Assembly (NCBI RefSeq): GCF_947179165.1
Contig: NC_077245.1
Coordinates: 18,074,740 to 18,138,739, forward strand
DNA length: 64,000 nt
Source: Solanum dulcamara
Lineage: Eukaryota > Streptophyta > Magnoliopsida > Solanales > Solanaceae
Reading direction: 5' to 3'
In this document: piece by piece, positions 25,211 through 36,734 of the stretch
Layout: every line of letters begins with the position of its first letter
Numbering within the stretch: the stretch's first letter is position 1
Translations under genes and position numbers: made by a program
Notes under the pieces: model-generated
What the model saw: the letters and a program-made list of their open reading frames with translations, nothing else
Told to the model about the DNA's origin: nothing
The model's database searches: none

Positions 25211-25731
25211 TGATAATTGTCCACGCCTAAATAACATACGAGAAGGTAAGTTGGGCTACATCCTATTTTTGCCTAACTAATGGATCAGGTTAAACTATCC
25301 ATTTCTCTATGACAACTTAACAAAAATTAGGACAAAGTAAAAAATAAACACAATGGTTTTACATGAAAAAAACTCTACTCATGAGGGTGAAAACTACGAC
25401 TTACACATCTGCAGGATTTGTCCTAACTATATTAAATCAATGAGGCTCAAGTGAAAAAAATATGACCTATGCCTCTGCAGGATTTGTCCCAACTATAGTA
25501 AATCATTGAGGCTTAATAGAAATTCAAATTACAAGGACTTACAACCTACGAACTAATTATAAATAATCTCCGTAGATTATCGAACCCTCTTCAAATTATC
25601 CCAACTTTAAGTCAAAGTAAACACAAGATTGTTCTCTAAACAAAGCTTCTAGGAATGTAGTAAGGTACAACTCAATTCAACTTCCTAATACACATTAATT
25701 AGGAAACAAGACTGTAAAATATATGATTATG
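25211..25731 (-). repeat. Truncated LTR of copia block B
   Basis: It begins TGATAATTGTCC and follows the block A LTR closely until ATATATGATTATG, where the sequence changes to LINE. About 400 bp of the outer LTR is absent. Confidence 0.75.
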
Positions 25732-28700
25732 CATCAAACATCAACTGATATTATCCATGGGACTTCCTACACTCCATCCAATACCTTTTTAACAATCAAT
25801 GAGTTAGTTTCCATGATTAAAGGTACCAATCCATTATCAAGACAATATTTTAGTCCTTCTCTAAATACATTCACCTCTTCCACAATAGCTGTACAATTTT
25901 CCATGCTTTTAGCTTCAACAAAAATTAAACCTCCTTCCTCATTTCGAACACAAAAGGCTAAGAACTAGGCCTAGGATTCCCTTTACAGGTACCATCAAAG
26001 TTGCATTTAAAACTCCCTAATAGTGGGTGATTTCGATACACAACTCTACTATTTATTAGAGGAGAATATTCCTCCAATGATTTAACAACCAACGGCCATC
26101 TAGTAGGGAGGTTTCTCAACCATGAATAACTATTTCTAGCAAAAAGATATAAGTTTTTTATTGGCCTCCACAATCATTGTGTGGTGAGACATACTTCCTT
26201 CGTTCTTAACAATACTCCTTCTCTTTCATGGTTGCCAAATTATAAAACTAGGGACTACATGTAATATAGGTTTCAATTTTCTACCACAATCAGCATTCCA
26301 CCATAGATCGATTCCTTGTCTAAGTTGAATCATTGGTCCTTGAATACCTGCTGCATCTGCAAAGGCTTTCCATAAGCTACAAGTGTAGGACAATGCACAA
26401 AAAGATAATAACATGTGTCATTTATATTAGAATTATAAATACAATATTTTACTGAGTTTGTGATCCTCATTCTCACCAACACCTCCACTATAGGAATTCT
26501 CATATGCCACAACCTCAATAAAAAAAATAAGATTTTAAATGTTAAACTTTTCTCCTAAATAAGCATGATTTTCTCCTGTCTATCTTTTTTATTCCTTATG
26601 ATTTCTCAAGCACTACCCACAGTAAATTTACATGTTCCAGTAGGCATCCACTATTTTTTATCTCTCTCATCTGATCTCAGACTCCTGTTCAAGTTAAAAA
26701 TAATGTGACTACTTACTTCTTCAATAAAATTCTCTTCCAGAGCGGTCTTGTTCCATCCTTCCTCTAGCATTATCTATTTTACTTCTTCTATGATTCCCTG
26801 AGCATGATTAATAGGCAAATAATAGTGTAAAGCACCCAATTGTGTCCAGTTATCAAACCACACACCATGCTGCCCATTTCTTGATTCCCGCCAAATCGCC
26901 TAATCTATTGAATCTTTAGCCTGTAACATGAGTTTTCATACCTGATAACCCCATCTCCATTCCACCACTTGTGGTCTATGTCCTTTACAATATTTGTTCC
27001 ATATGAAGCTAGACCATAAAGTGTTGGTGGTCCTAATATTCCACCATAATTTAGCATAGAGTGCTTTAGAAATATCAAATAGAGAACTGAAATCAAGTCC
27101 TCCTTCATTCTTTGGCAAACATATGTCTTTCCAAGCAATCCAGTGTTTAGCCCTTCCCTCCTCTTTGAAATTTCATAAAAAAAATAGTAAAAATCTTATG
27201 GCTATCATTTATAATACGTTTTGGACGACAAATAGCAGATAAAAAATATATAGGGATACTCTGTAATACATGATTGATCAATATTGATTTTCCTCCAAAT
27301 GACAGTAACCTTCTTTTCCAAAATTGCAATTTACTTTGAATCTTCTTAATTAGCTCAGTAAAGTGAACCTTCTTTATTTTAGCATGTCCAATAGGACAAC
27401 CTAAATATGTCAAAGGAAAATTTCCCCTTATGAATCCTGTAGTATCCTCCACTTCCTGAACAATTACATGAGCAGTCTTGTTGAACATGTAAAAAAAACT
27501 CTTCCCCTTATTAATAAGCTATCCTAACTGAGATTTATACAATTGTAGAGTATACATGATTAACTGTAAGGACCTTCTATCAGAGAATGTAAATATGATA
27601 GTATCATTTGCATGATTTAACTCATCACGCCATTTTGACAATCCAAAGCTCTTAAATTCATAGTTGTTAAACAAAAAATTAAGAGCCTTAGATAATACTT
27701 ATGCTGTCAATATAAAAAGTGCAGGAGATAAAGGACCCCTTGCATTACCCCTCTATTGTAGTGAAAGAAACCATGTGCCTGCCCATTAATCAAAATAAAA
27801 TATCAATTATTGGCCACCAACCTCCAAATCATGTCTAGCACCCTATTATTGAAACTCATTTTTTTCAACACTCTAATAAAAAAAATTCAATCCACCCTGT
27901 CATAAACTTTAGCCATGTCTAATTTTATTACCACATTAGCAGGCTTTTCTCTCTTTCTAATCTCTGAAACTATTTCTTGTGCCAGTGGAATATTTTTAGT
28001 AATATTTCTACCTTTTATAAAACCTGACTGCTTAGGGGAAATCAGTCTTGGAAGCAACCCTTCCAGACTGTTATGAAGCATCCTTCAAATAATTTTATTA
28101 AGAAAATTACTCAAGCTAATTGGCCTAAGGTCCATAAAAGATTAAAGATATCTTTTTTAGGCAATAAAACCAAATTAGTATGAGTAATAGACTTAGGTAA
28201 AAAAAACCTAAAAGAACTCATGAACTACCTTCACAATGTCTGAACCAATAATACCCCAGAAAACTTGATAGAAATTACCTGTGAAACCATCTAGCTCACA
28301 AGCACTCTCTGCATTAAGCACAAATACAACCTTTCTAATTTTTGTTTCAAGAGGAAGTGCATTCAGTTTTTCATTATCCTCTTGATTTATTTGAGGAAAA
28401 ATTACTGTAACAAAGAGAAATCAGAATTAGTAGCTCCGCCAGTGAATTGATCTTTAAAAAAGCACACTGCCTCCTCTGCTATCTCTTTATCACCCTCAGC
28501 TCATGTACCATCAGCCATCTTCATCATGTTAATAGCCAATCTATTTCTTCCTCCATTAACCAAATTGTGGAAAAATCTAATATTTTTATCCCTTTCCTCA
28601 AACCATTGCATACTAGCATTTTTTCTCCAGTACTCTTCTTCATAGTGCAGATATAACCTTACTTCAGCTTGGGCCTATTCCAATACTGCTCTATTTTCAG

Positions 28701-31547
28701 AAGAAGGACATTCTTCAAAATATTTCTCTTTCACTCTCACAATCTCCTCCCTAATTATCAGCTAATTGAAAATGTCCCAAACTTCTCCTTGCTTCACTTA
28801 GAAAATGTTGGCTTTGTCTTCTTTTGCTTGATCTTTAATTGAATAAATATATCACCCATATCTTCAGATATCCAATTGTTGAACAACCTCCTTAAAGTCT
28901 TCTCTATCTGTCTAGAAGTTTAGAAACTTGAAAGGTTTATCAATATTTTGACTGCTATACCTACAAGTTAGTAATAATAGTACATGGTCAGAACCAGTTC
29001 TGGCTAGATGCTGCAAACTGGTATCTCCATACAAATTTAAAAATCTCTGATTAATCATCACTCTGTCTAGCCTCTTGAAAATGCATTCATTATTTACTCT
29101 GATATTCCACCAAGTAAAAGGGCTTTGGGAAAACTTTACATCGAGCAACTCACAAGAGTTAATACAAAAGGCAAAATCTTCATATTTCTGAGTATAAATA
29201 GGTAAACCTCCAATCTTTTCTTCTGCCCCATTATCACATTGAAGTCTCCTCCCACAATCCAAAATAATGAAAAATTGTGACTTAGAGAAGAAATATCATC
29301 CCAAAGTCTCAACTTCTCATCAGTAGTATATTTAGCATAAACAACTTTGTAATTACTTGATTACCATCCTCTAGTGTAAGCTGCATAGACAATTGTTGCT
29401 CAATAACTGAGATAATTCCTATAAGACCTCGTAAGTTGAAAAGTTAAACAAAAAGAGAATTTAAGTCTATACGAGTCATAAAGATGACTCGTGGGAGCTA
29501 AATCTGAGGATGAAACTTTAATAAAGGAAGTGTGTGGGTATACGAGTCATTTGACAACTCATGAGGAAGTCTATAACTCATAGACACTATTCGTAGTGCA
29601 AGGTTTGAACACGTGCAACTACTGAGCCTTAGAACTTCATCTATGACTCAACAGGACAAATCGTAGAGAAAATTACGACTCGTAGAGATGAATCGTATAG
29701 AAACTTTAGAGACCCTCTAAATTTGAAGGGTTTTAGACCTGTAAGACGAGTCAATTTGACGACTCATAACTCTAACAACAAGTCATAATCACGACTTGTA
29801 TAAGTAACATCAAAGGCTTGATTTTCAGGATCTAACACATATAGGACGAGTTGTAATAATGACTCATCGCAACTCTTACAACTTTTAGGACTCCATGGAT
29901 CCCTTTCACCCATGGAGTCCCAAGGTTTTCATTCAAAATCTCATAAAATTTTAATTGTACTTGTAACTCTAATTTGATGAATTTCATTGGTCTATTTCAA
30001 TTATATTTTTAATTATTATAAATGATCATTATAAGTATGTTTTTACATGAAATGCACGATTTTAAGTTGAATTTTGGATACCCATGCATAAAGTTATTTT
30101 CAATAATGATATTATGAATTCAATAATTTTAAGATACTATCGTGGTTTTCATTTAAATTGACTATGTATATGAGTTTTACTCTAAATTCAAGTATGAATT
30201 ATGATCATTAATTACGTTTATATGTAAGAAATAAATTACATGCAAGTATGAAGATAGGTGACTTAGGGCCCTATGTGGTGACCTAGGAACCTAATGACAT
30301 AAATGATGCAAGTATGATTTATAATGATGAAAGGTCAATTCTCACATTGCAATTATGTCATGAAATGAGCTATTCTATGAATTATGAAGTTTATGAACAA
30401 GTTTATGATATATGTTAAGTATGACTACTATGTTATATATTCTGTGGGATTTGACTTAACACCGAGCTGATTTGAGGTGGAGTCCCTATCAAAAGCCTTA
30501 GTAGCAACCTCAAGTCCCCTAAACTACGTGCCACCATAGGTTGCCTTCATGGATTAGCTAGTGGATACACACATAGAGTATGTACATGACCCGCCTAGCG
30601 GGGTAGAGTTTACCTTGGCAAGTAGATTCCCCTTTCTTCCATTGTACGGGGAGACATTGTGATTCCATGTTATATCTCACATGGTCTTAGTACTGGTTAT
30701 GGTTCTACCCCACATATGTATGATTTCTTATGTACTTTCAGGATTTCAACTATCCCTTTCAAATACTTTGATCACTATGGTTTTCTCATGACTTCACATA
30801 TCTTATTTATCTTGTACTAAATTGATCATTACATCTTATGATTTATGTTATATGTCATGCCCTCATACTTAATACATTTAAAAGTACTAACACATATTTG
30901 TTGCCTACACTGTTTTATAATGTAGAGGTTAAGGATCACGCTCATATCACACGTGGCTAGTAGAGTTTTCCTATCTACAAAGTGTTTGGTGAGTCCTTAT
31001 CTATTGGGAACTAGTTATGAGTTGCTTGTTTCTTATTTCAAAGAAATTTATTTATTTCATGTTAAGGGTGAGCTAGGAACATATATTAGCCTCTGTCATT
31101 TTCATGTAGTAGAGGCTTTTGTTGGACATGTGCTTAGAGTCTATGTTGTCAAATTCTTATACTCGTTATGATTCATGATTTAGACTCCCTCTTATGTTAT
31201 TTTTTGCAATTACTTTACCTTATGTATGCTTTATGATATGTCAAGAGGCTTGGTTGGATACCTTTGGGGTTTTAATTACTATATTATGACTAGGTCCTAG
31301 GTCGGGTCATGACAATTTCTATTTTAAAATGATCTCTAACAAAAATCCAAATTTGGCAATTACTATTATAATTCACATAGTTCATTCCCAGCCTTATTTT
31401 ATATCTTGGAATATGACTAGAATCCTAAAAAGGTTCCATCAGAGCAATTATAGCAAATTTATGGTGTCTGTTTAACATTTGCTCCCTATAAAATGCATGT
31501 TGAGTGTTAACAAATTTAATATTCCAAAACAAAGCTTTTACTGTCAT
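25732..31547 (-). pseudogene. LINE ORF2: endonuclease, reverse transcriptase, RNase H
   Basis: The likely start is the ATG at 31547 (MTVKALFWN). The AP-type endonuclease is at 31547-31315 and 29415-28912, with GGDFN-like (near 29240) and SDH (near 28995) catalytic motifs. RT covers about 28900-26900, with the palm entry SPKQSGFIKGRNITKN near 28035 and FNKTAHVIVQEVEDTTGFIRG-like sequence near 27450. A zf-RVT stretch is at 26518-26226. RNase H is at 26060-25732 (FKCNFDGTCKGNPRPSS; GLKYCLDNGLVPLIMET). Such proteins nick DNA and prime reverse transcription at the nick. Numerous stops, and the solo LTR, inactivate it. Confidence 0.85.
29420..31314 (+). mobile_element. Solo LTR of the same gypsy family as 5953-22439
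   Basis: The 1895-bp insertion is the reverse complement, block by block, of the gypsy LTRs (for example 30570-30710 matches 6540-6700). It begins TATAAGACC and ends GGTCGGGTCATGACA, with flanks ATTCC and ATTTC, a 5-bp duplication with one mismatch. There is no internal region, so it is a solo LTR. The LINE endonuclease reading resumes on either side. Confidence 0.88.
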
Positions 31548-31653
31548 TTAGAAACTGCTTTCACCCCTTTTTGGCCTGAATACTTATTGGTATGCTATTG
31601 CTTGTAACTTTTTCAGTATTTGATAATGTGAGTGTATCTACATGCTCTTTATG

Positions 31654-33393
31654 CTAACCCTGATGTGACACAATTACATGCAGGTTTTTCATTGGAGGTG
31701 ATTTCTGATCTCTTGGTACTGCAACCTCCATATGATCTTGCCATGTATCACTTTCAATCTGCCAAACTTGATTCTCTATATAATCAGGTGGAAATCTCCC
31801 CTCATCTATTATAATAACTTGAAGTGGTTGTTGATCCATCACAATGGCCATCTCTTTCAAAATGGAAAGAATTATCTGATTTTCTTGACCTATATATATA
31901 TCTATTTACTTCTCCTTATTGACCTTTTATTATTTTCTTCTGTAGGACCATTCCTTATATCAGTTGTAATCTCATATCCTCCCTCAGACTTTTCTTTCCC
32001 AACTTTATAGGCTGAAAGATCAGAAACAGTGGATTTATGCTCCTGATCTACAACAATAGCTGCCTCCTGATGATCTTTATTTTGTTGCTTCCCAAAGGAC
32101 TTTGCTATCCAGTATTTTGTAGACATTTGCTTCTCATTGATTTCATCTGTGCTGACCATCTCCTCTATACAATCCTTCACATTCTTCTCTGCATTTGTGA
32201 TTGTTTTACTTGTCTACTTACTTTCCCTTGTAATTATTATACTATTTTGTTGAAGTAGTTCCTTGTCTGTATTATGTTCTGCTAATACATCAAAGGTACT
32301 AGCAGTAGTAACCCCTTCCTCCCATCCTGCAACTTTGTTCTCACTCTCTTTGTCCCCAACCTTATTCACAAGAAATCTCCTACTAGTAGGATTCCATCTT
32401 TTGAACTGATGCAACTCTAACTATAGGATTTTCATTAGACTTATATTTATCACCTTCTTCTATATGCTTCCCTCTACCATTGATCTCCATAGTATTCCTT
32501 AGTGTTTTTTTTTACAATACTTAGGTACCATATCATATTGCACCTTCACTTTCTCAACTCTAGATGTTCCTACCATCTTATTAACAACTTCCAACTCTAC
32601 AAATCTAGGGAACTCATCGAGTAAATCCACTTGTACTTTGACCCTAACACAACTAGGTCTAGTCTTCTTAATTGTAGCTAAGTCTAGGTGCAGTGGTTTT
32701 CTAATTTCATAGACTAATGAAAATATGTATTCTTTAACAAAATATGTAGATTTCAAATTCAAAAAAGAGATTCATGCCATAGCCTGAGTAGTCTCATCAT
32801 CTACATTAAACTCTTCATCATATATCAACGGCCTCATCTGATATGAGTATCCATCCTTAGTAAGAATGTAGTAGATTGGTTTTTACATTACATTAATAAA
32901 ATCTTCTCGAAGCTTGAATCTCATTAATAGATGTCTATTCCTCATAGGACAATCTTACAGTCACCTTTTACATTGCATTGCTTGGGTATTTGAACCCGAA
33001 GGTCATCTAATTCCGACCACCCATATGATCATAATATACCAACCACAACATATTATAAATTCTCAATGGTTTCATTCGATCAACTTCTTCTTATGTCCAT
33101 GTAAATCTGGGAATTTCATTATTATAACAAATCTTCTTTATAGGGATGAGTTCAACAGGCAGGCGTAGCAGGTATTGGTGATTTGTTTTCTTTCACAATA
33201 TTTCCATATTGTTCCATAGCTTGTGCATTACCAGTATTTTGTTAGGCAAATCATTAGGACGTGAAGACAACATAGGTTTGACGACATTAGGATTTGAACT
33301 TGAACGCTTATTAGGGTGAACAAGAAGTGAAAACTTAGAGAGATTACTCTGGTCAGTCACAGGAGGTGGCTGACCAGTGGCCAGTCCGGCCAT
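31654..33393 (-). pseudogene. LINE ORF1 (nucleic-acid-binding protein), broken
   Basis: It starts at 33393 with MAGLATGQPPPVTDQSN. The recognisable middle is at 32762-32499: KPLHLDLATIKKTRPSCVRV followed by VPKYCKKKH, which is the DUF4283/CCHC-type ORF1 found in Solanaceae LINEs. The zinc knuckle Cys is followed by a stop. Pieces at 32414-31654 are acidic or Gln-rich tail remnants. ORF1 proteins bind the LINE RNA; this one is interrupted by several stops. Confidence 0.7.
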
Positions 33394-33400
33394 TAGTGGT

Positions 33401-34886
33401 GATGATAATCAAAATAGATGGCAACTAGGCAAACTAGGGTTCCGATGGAAAGAACCAAAATAGATCTATTTCATAAATAAAAGATAATTTTTCGGGAAAA
33501 AAAATCCGGACTCTTGATGCTGAAACATGTATTTTCTACCTAGTTCATGAATTTATTTTGGGTTTTTGTCAATCATCAAAACATGTTGAACCCATCACAC
33601 TTGGATTCATAAAACAATATTTGGATTGCCTTAGCCCACTTCACTAAAAATATTCCTTATGTCACACTCTTATATATATATACAAAATATAATTATTTTT
33701 ACACTATTTGCACGAAATATTTTGTCGATGAAGGGGATTTAATTGACCCCTCCATTGCATGTAGCTCCAAATTAATAAACCTGGTCGAGTGAAACCATAG
33801 TTGACAAAAATAAAGCATAAACTATGCATATATATTATATAACTCGATCAAAGTTTGTATAATTCATCTTGGAGTTTTTTAAAAAGGCTTAATTATTAAA
33901 CAATGGTAATAGTCATATATATTTCTTCCAAATAATCTAATAGCAAAACCTAGTGTCACGGACTTAGACTTCAACTAAGATTTGATTTTTCCTCCTTTTC
34001 GATGATCAAGTGGCGGGTCATGACACTAGGGTCTATAGGAAACAACAATCCTACCTTCTCAAGTTAGAATAAAGTATGTTTACACTATACTCTCCTCAGA
34101 CTCCACTTGTGGAACTATGCTGGATTTCATTTATTGTTGTTGTAATCCAATAGCAAATAAACTTCCTTTAAAAGTTTATTATTTTTTCTTACCTTTTGCT
34201 GTTGTTGTCATTGTCGTTAATTTTTGTGCTTGGCCTAGTGACTTCTCTTTTTCCACATCTTGTGAGCTTGTCGTTATGGAAGACAGATACATATAAAAAT
34301 AAATAATGGTATTATATGACAAAAATACCCAGCCTAGCAATTGATACCAAACAAATGAACAACAAAGTGTCGTGCATGCACATTAAATTTCTCGTGTTCT
34401 TTATTTTGGAAGATATACCAATATATTTACTGGCAAACTGTCCCATCTCCTTTCTCTTTCTCAGCTAGCTGCCTCCTTATTCACAAATAGGGTGTCATGG
34501 CCTAAGGTATTGTCCGTTTTAGCCCAACCTTAACTTTTGGGCCTATTGTTCCTTGGATTTTAACTCAAAAAGACACGGAAAAATTCACAAGAACTATGTT
34601 TTAGCTCAGATGATTGAAAAATAGATATTGTCATGAAGTTTTAACTTTCAATTGTGAAACTTCAACACATAATTGCTCATATGTGATTGAAAATAAGTTA
34701 TTGTCATGATCTAAGTTTCAAATTTTACAAGACATAATCATGGAATTTCGTTTGTTAATTGTATAACTCCGTGTGACAATGGCTACTTATCAACGAGATG
34801 GCCAAAAGTGGTCAGTGGGTGTTATTTCTACTAAGGAAGCCTCAACGGTTGAATGTTGAACTTGCCCTTATGCAAAAAGCTATTGC
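33401..34886. other. Intergenic DNA, no gene seen
   Basis: AT-rich non-coding sequence upstream of the GASA gene. The first 100 bp may be LINE 5' leader. I found no convincing open frame, RNA gene or further element here. Confidence 0.6.
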
Positions 34887-34888
34887 TA

Positions 34889-35152
34889 TTCCCTCTGTTC
34901 ACTTTTACTTGACATGTTTCACTTTTCGAGAGTCAAACGGCATGTATGGATCTTGAGCAATATTTTAAGATATATTTTTTATCATATTAATATGGGAAGG
35001 ATTGCAACTTATAGTATTTTTCGTAGAGTTTTCGATCACCTAAGTTAAAATTTAAAATATTGAATTAATTAATCTAATTTACTCAAGCTTCGAAGATTAG
35101 TCAAATTAACTCTCATGAAGTGAAATTGGCAAGCAAAAGTGAAGAGAGGGAG
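34889..35152. mobile_element. Stowaway-like MITE (264 bp)
   Basis: The ends form inverted repeats TTCCCTCTGTTCACTTTTACTTG and CTCCCTCTCTTCACTTTTGCTTG (reverse complement of the right end; given without the last base beyond 20 as keyed by CTCCCTCT and TTCACTTTT), flanked by TA at 34887-34888 and 35153-35154. CTCCCTC ends and a TA duplication are the marks of Stowaway elements mobilised by Tc1/mariner transposases. It has no coding capacity and lies about 0.6 kb upstream of the GASA start codon. Confidence 0.8.
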
Positions 35153-35735
35153 TAACTTTTCCTTCCATTCCGATGTTGATTTGCCTAAGGGAGGGAGTAA
35201 CACCCTTTCGTATTCAACCACCAAATTAGGACCGTGTGATCAGGAGCAGATCTACAATATTAATTATGAATTCGACAGAATCCATCAATTTTTGCCAAAC
35301 TTTGTATCTGTATTAATAAATTGATCTAACATATATAAAAATAATCTACTTTGAACTGATACATCATTATGTCATAAAATCTAAAATTCATAAACTTAAA
35401 ATTCTTGATTCACCTATATGTGCAATGATGTTACATGGGGTCTCGAGTAGTATTTTATAGCTAGCTTATTGCCCTTTTGTTAAGGGGACCATTTATTTTA
35501 TATATATCCAGCATAGCAATCCACAGCTGTGTAGCTCACACTAAAGCTAAAAGTTATTATTAAAGAGAGAGAGAGATACACTTCCAAACAAGAGTTCAAA
35601 AATTGATGAAAAAAAGTTTCCAAAAAATAAAGAGCACTCAACTCAAAGCCTGTGATATTGTTATAACCATATCTTCATGTGATCAACTTTCAAAAGGCAC
35701 AATAAATGTCTTGCCCAATTGCACTTGAATATGCC

Positions 35736-35743
35736 TATATAAA
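35736..35743 (+). promoter_or_regulatory. TATA box of the GASA gene
   Basis: TATATAAA lies about 40 bp before the ATG, which places transcription start near 35768 and gives a very short 5' UTR. Confidence 0.7.
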
Positions 35744-35777
35744 AAGCCCACTTCACTTCCATTCTTCTCAACACAAC

Positions 35778-36723
35778 ATGAAGATTTTCACATTATTTCT
35801 CATTTCCATCCTCCTCATACAGGTATCTAGTTTAATAAACACTTATATTATATTATATAGTATTTAATTTGTTTTCCTAATCCTAAACATAATTTCTAAT
35901 TTTAGGTTTTCGCCGATGCTGCTGCTGCTGCTGAAGAGGTACTATTCATTTAATAAATATATAACCCCATATCATCTTAACATAATAAAGAAAGGAAAAT
36001 TGTTAATTTTATGCAAACGTTTTGAATTTTGATAAGTAACATTTTGTATTATGCAGATAGAGGCAGACAATGAAGGAGCTCTTCACAAAAAAATTCACAC
36101 AATTAAGAGGATCCGTAAGTTGTACAATATTATTAAGTTAATCTAAAGTATTGCTTGTCATCCAATATATTCTATAGCTAAGATATATATAACGACAAGG
36201 CCTAGTCACATGTGGTCAAAAACTTTTAACATATACCAAAGATCGATTTATAGGATTTAATTGGTTCAACTGAATTTATAACTTAAATTTAGCATATTAT
36301 TAAGGATATAAGCGTGTGTACACGGGGACACATGTGTGAGAGATTAATATTATTTTGAATTGATTCATTAACATGGAATTAGCTATTTCTAGTTAATCGG
36401 TTGCTAAAAAGCTTTTTGAAATTAGCGTGAACTTTTGATCGTTCAATTACGAAATTTTGTCTGTCGCTAATTTCTTATTTTCTAATCGTAAAATCAAGGG
36501 AAATAAAGGAATTAAATATTATTTTGAATTGATTTTCACAGACTGCGGGTATGCATGTGCAAGGAGATGCAAGAAGTCGTCAAGAAAGAAGGTGTGCATG
36601 AGGGCATGCAAGACATGTTGTGCAAGATGCAAGTGTGTTCCACCAGGCACTTATGGAAACAAACAAGCTTGCCCCTGCTATGCTAAGCTTAAGACTCATG
36701 GAAACAGGCCTAAGTGTCCTTAA
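35778..36723 (+). CDS. GASA/snakin family cysteine-rich peptide, four exons
   Basis: Exons are inferred at 35778-35822, 35906-35938, 36057-36114 and 36542-36723, all with GT...AG introns, giving about 105 residues. Exons 1-2 encode a hydrophobic signal peptide (MKIFTLFLISILLIQ, then an Ala run), so the product is secreted. Exon 3 is a short variable linker. Exon 4 is the GASA domain with all 12 cysteines in the family spacing C-x3-C-x3-C-x8-C-x3-C-x2-CC-x2-C-x-C-x11-C-x-C-x12-C, including CVPPGTYGN and the terminal KCP. The mature peptide is strongly basic. Family members are gibberellin-responsive growth regulators or antimicrobial peptides; which applies here cannot be told. It has an intact frame, a TATA box and a poly(A) signal and is the only complete gene in the window. 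Confidence 0.93.
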
Positions 36724-36728
36724 TTAAT

Positions 36729-36734
36729 TAATAA
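36729..36734 (+). terminator. Poly(A) signal AATAAA
   Basis: AATAAA lies 6 bp after the GASA stop; a second near-match, AAATAAATG, is at about 36775. Either could direct cleavage. Confidence 0.55.

Larger units (their letters stand above)
23803..25731 (-). mobile_element. Copia block B (LTR, gag, repeat insert), truncated
   Basis: Second copy of the same element: truncated LTR 25211-25731, primer site 25197-25208, gag 24510-25190, the repeat-bearing insert of about 560 bp (23930-24510), then a further gag piece (23815-23930). The pol region is missing. Its right end stops within the LTR at a junction with the LINE RNase H domain. Confidence 0.75.
25732..33400 (-). mobile_element. L1-type LINE with RNase H, interrupted by a solo LTR
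   Basis: On the minus strand the order is ORF1 (33393-31654), then ORF2 from 31547 with endonuclease, reverse transcriptase, a zinc-binding RVT region and a C-terminal RNase H ending at 25732. This is the plant L1-like layout. Its 3' end, 3' UTR and poly(A) are missing because the copia block B junction cuts the RNase H domain. A gypsy solo LTR sits in the endonuclease domain. No target duplication could be identified. Confidence 0.88.
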
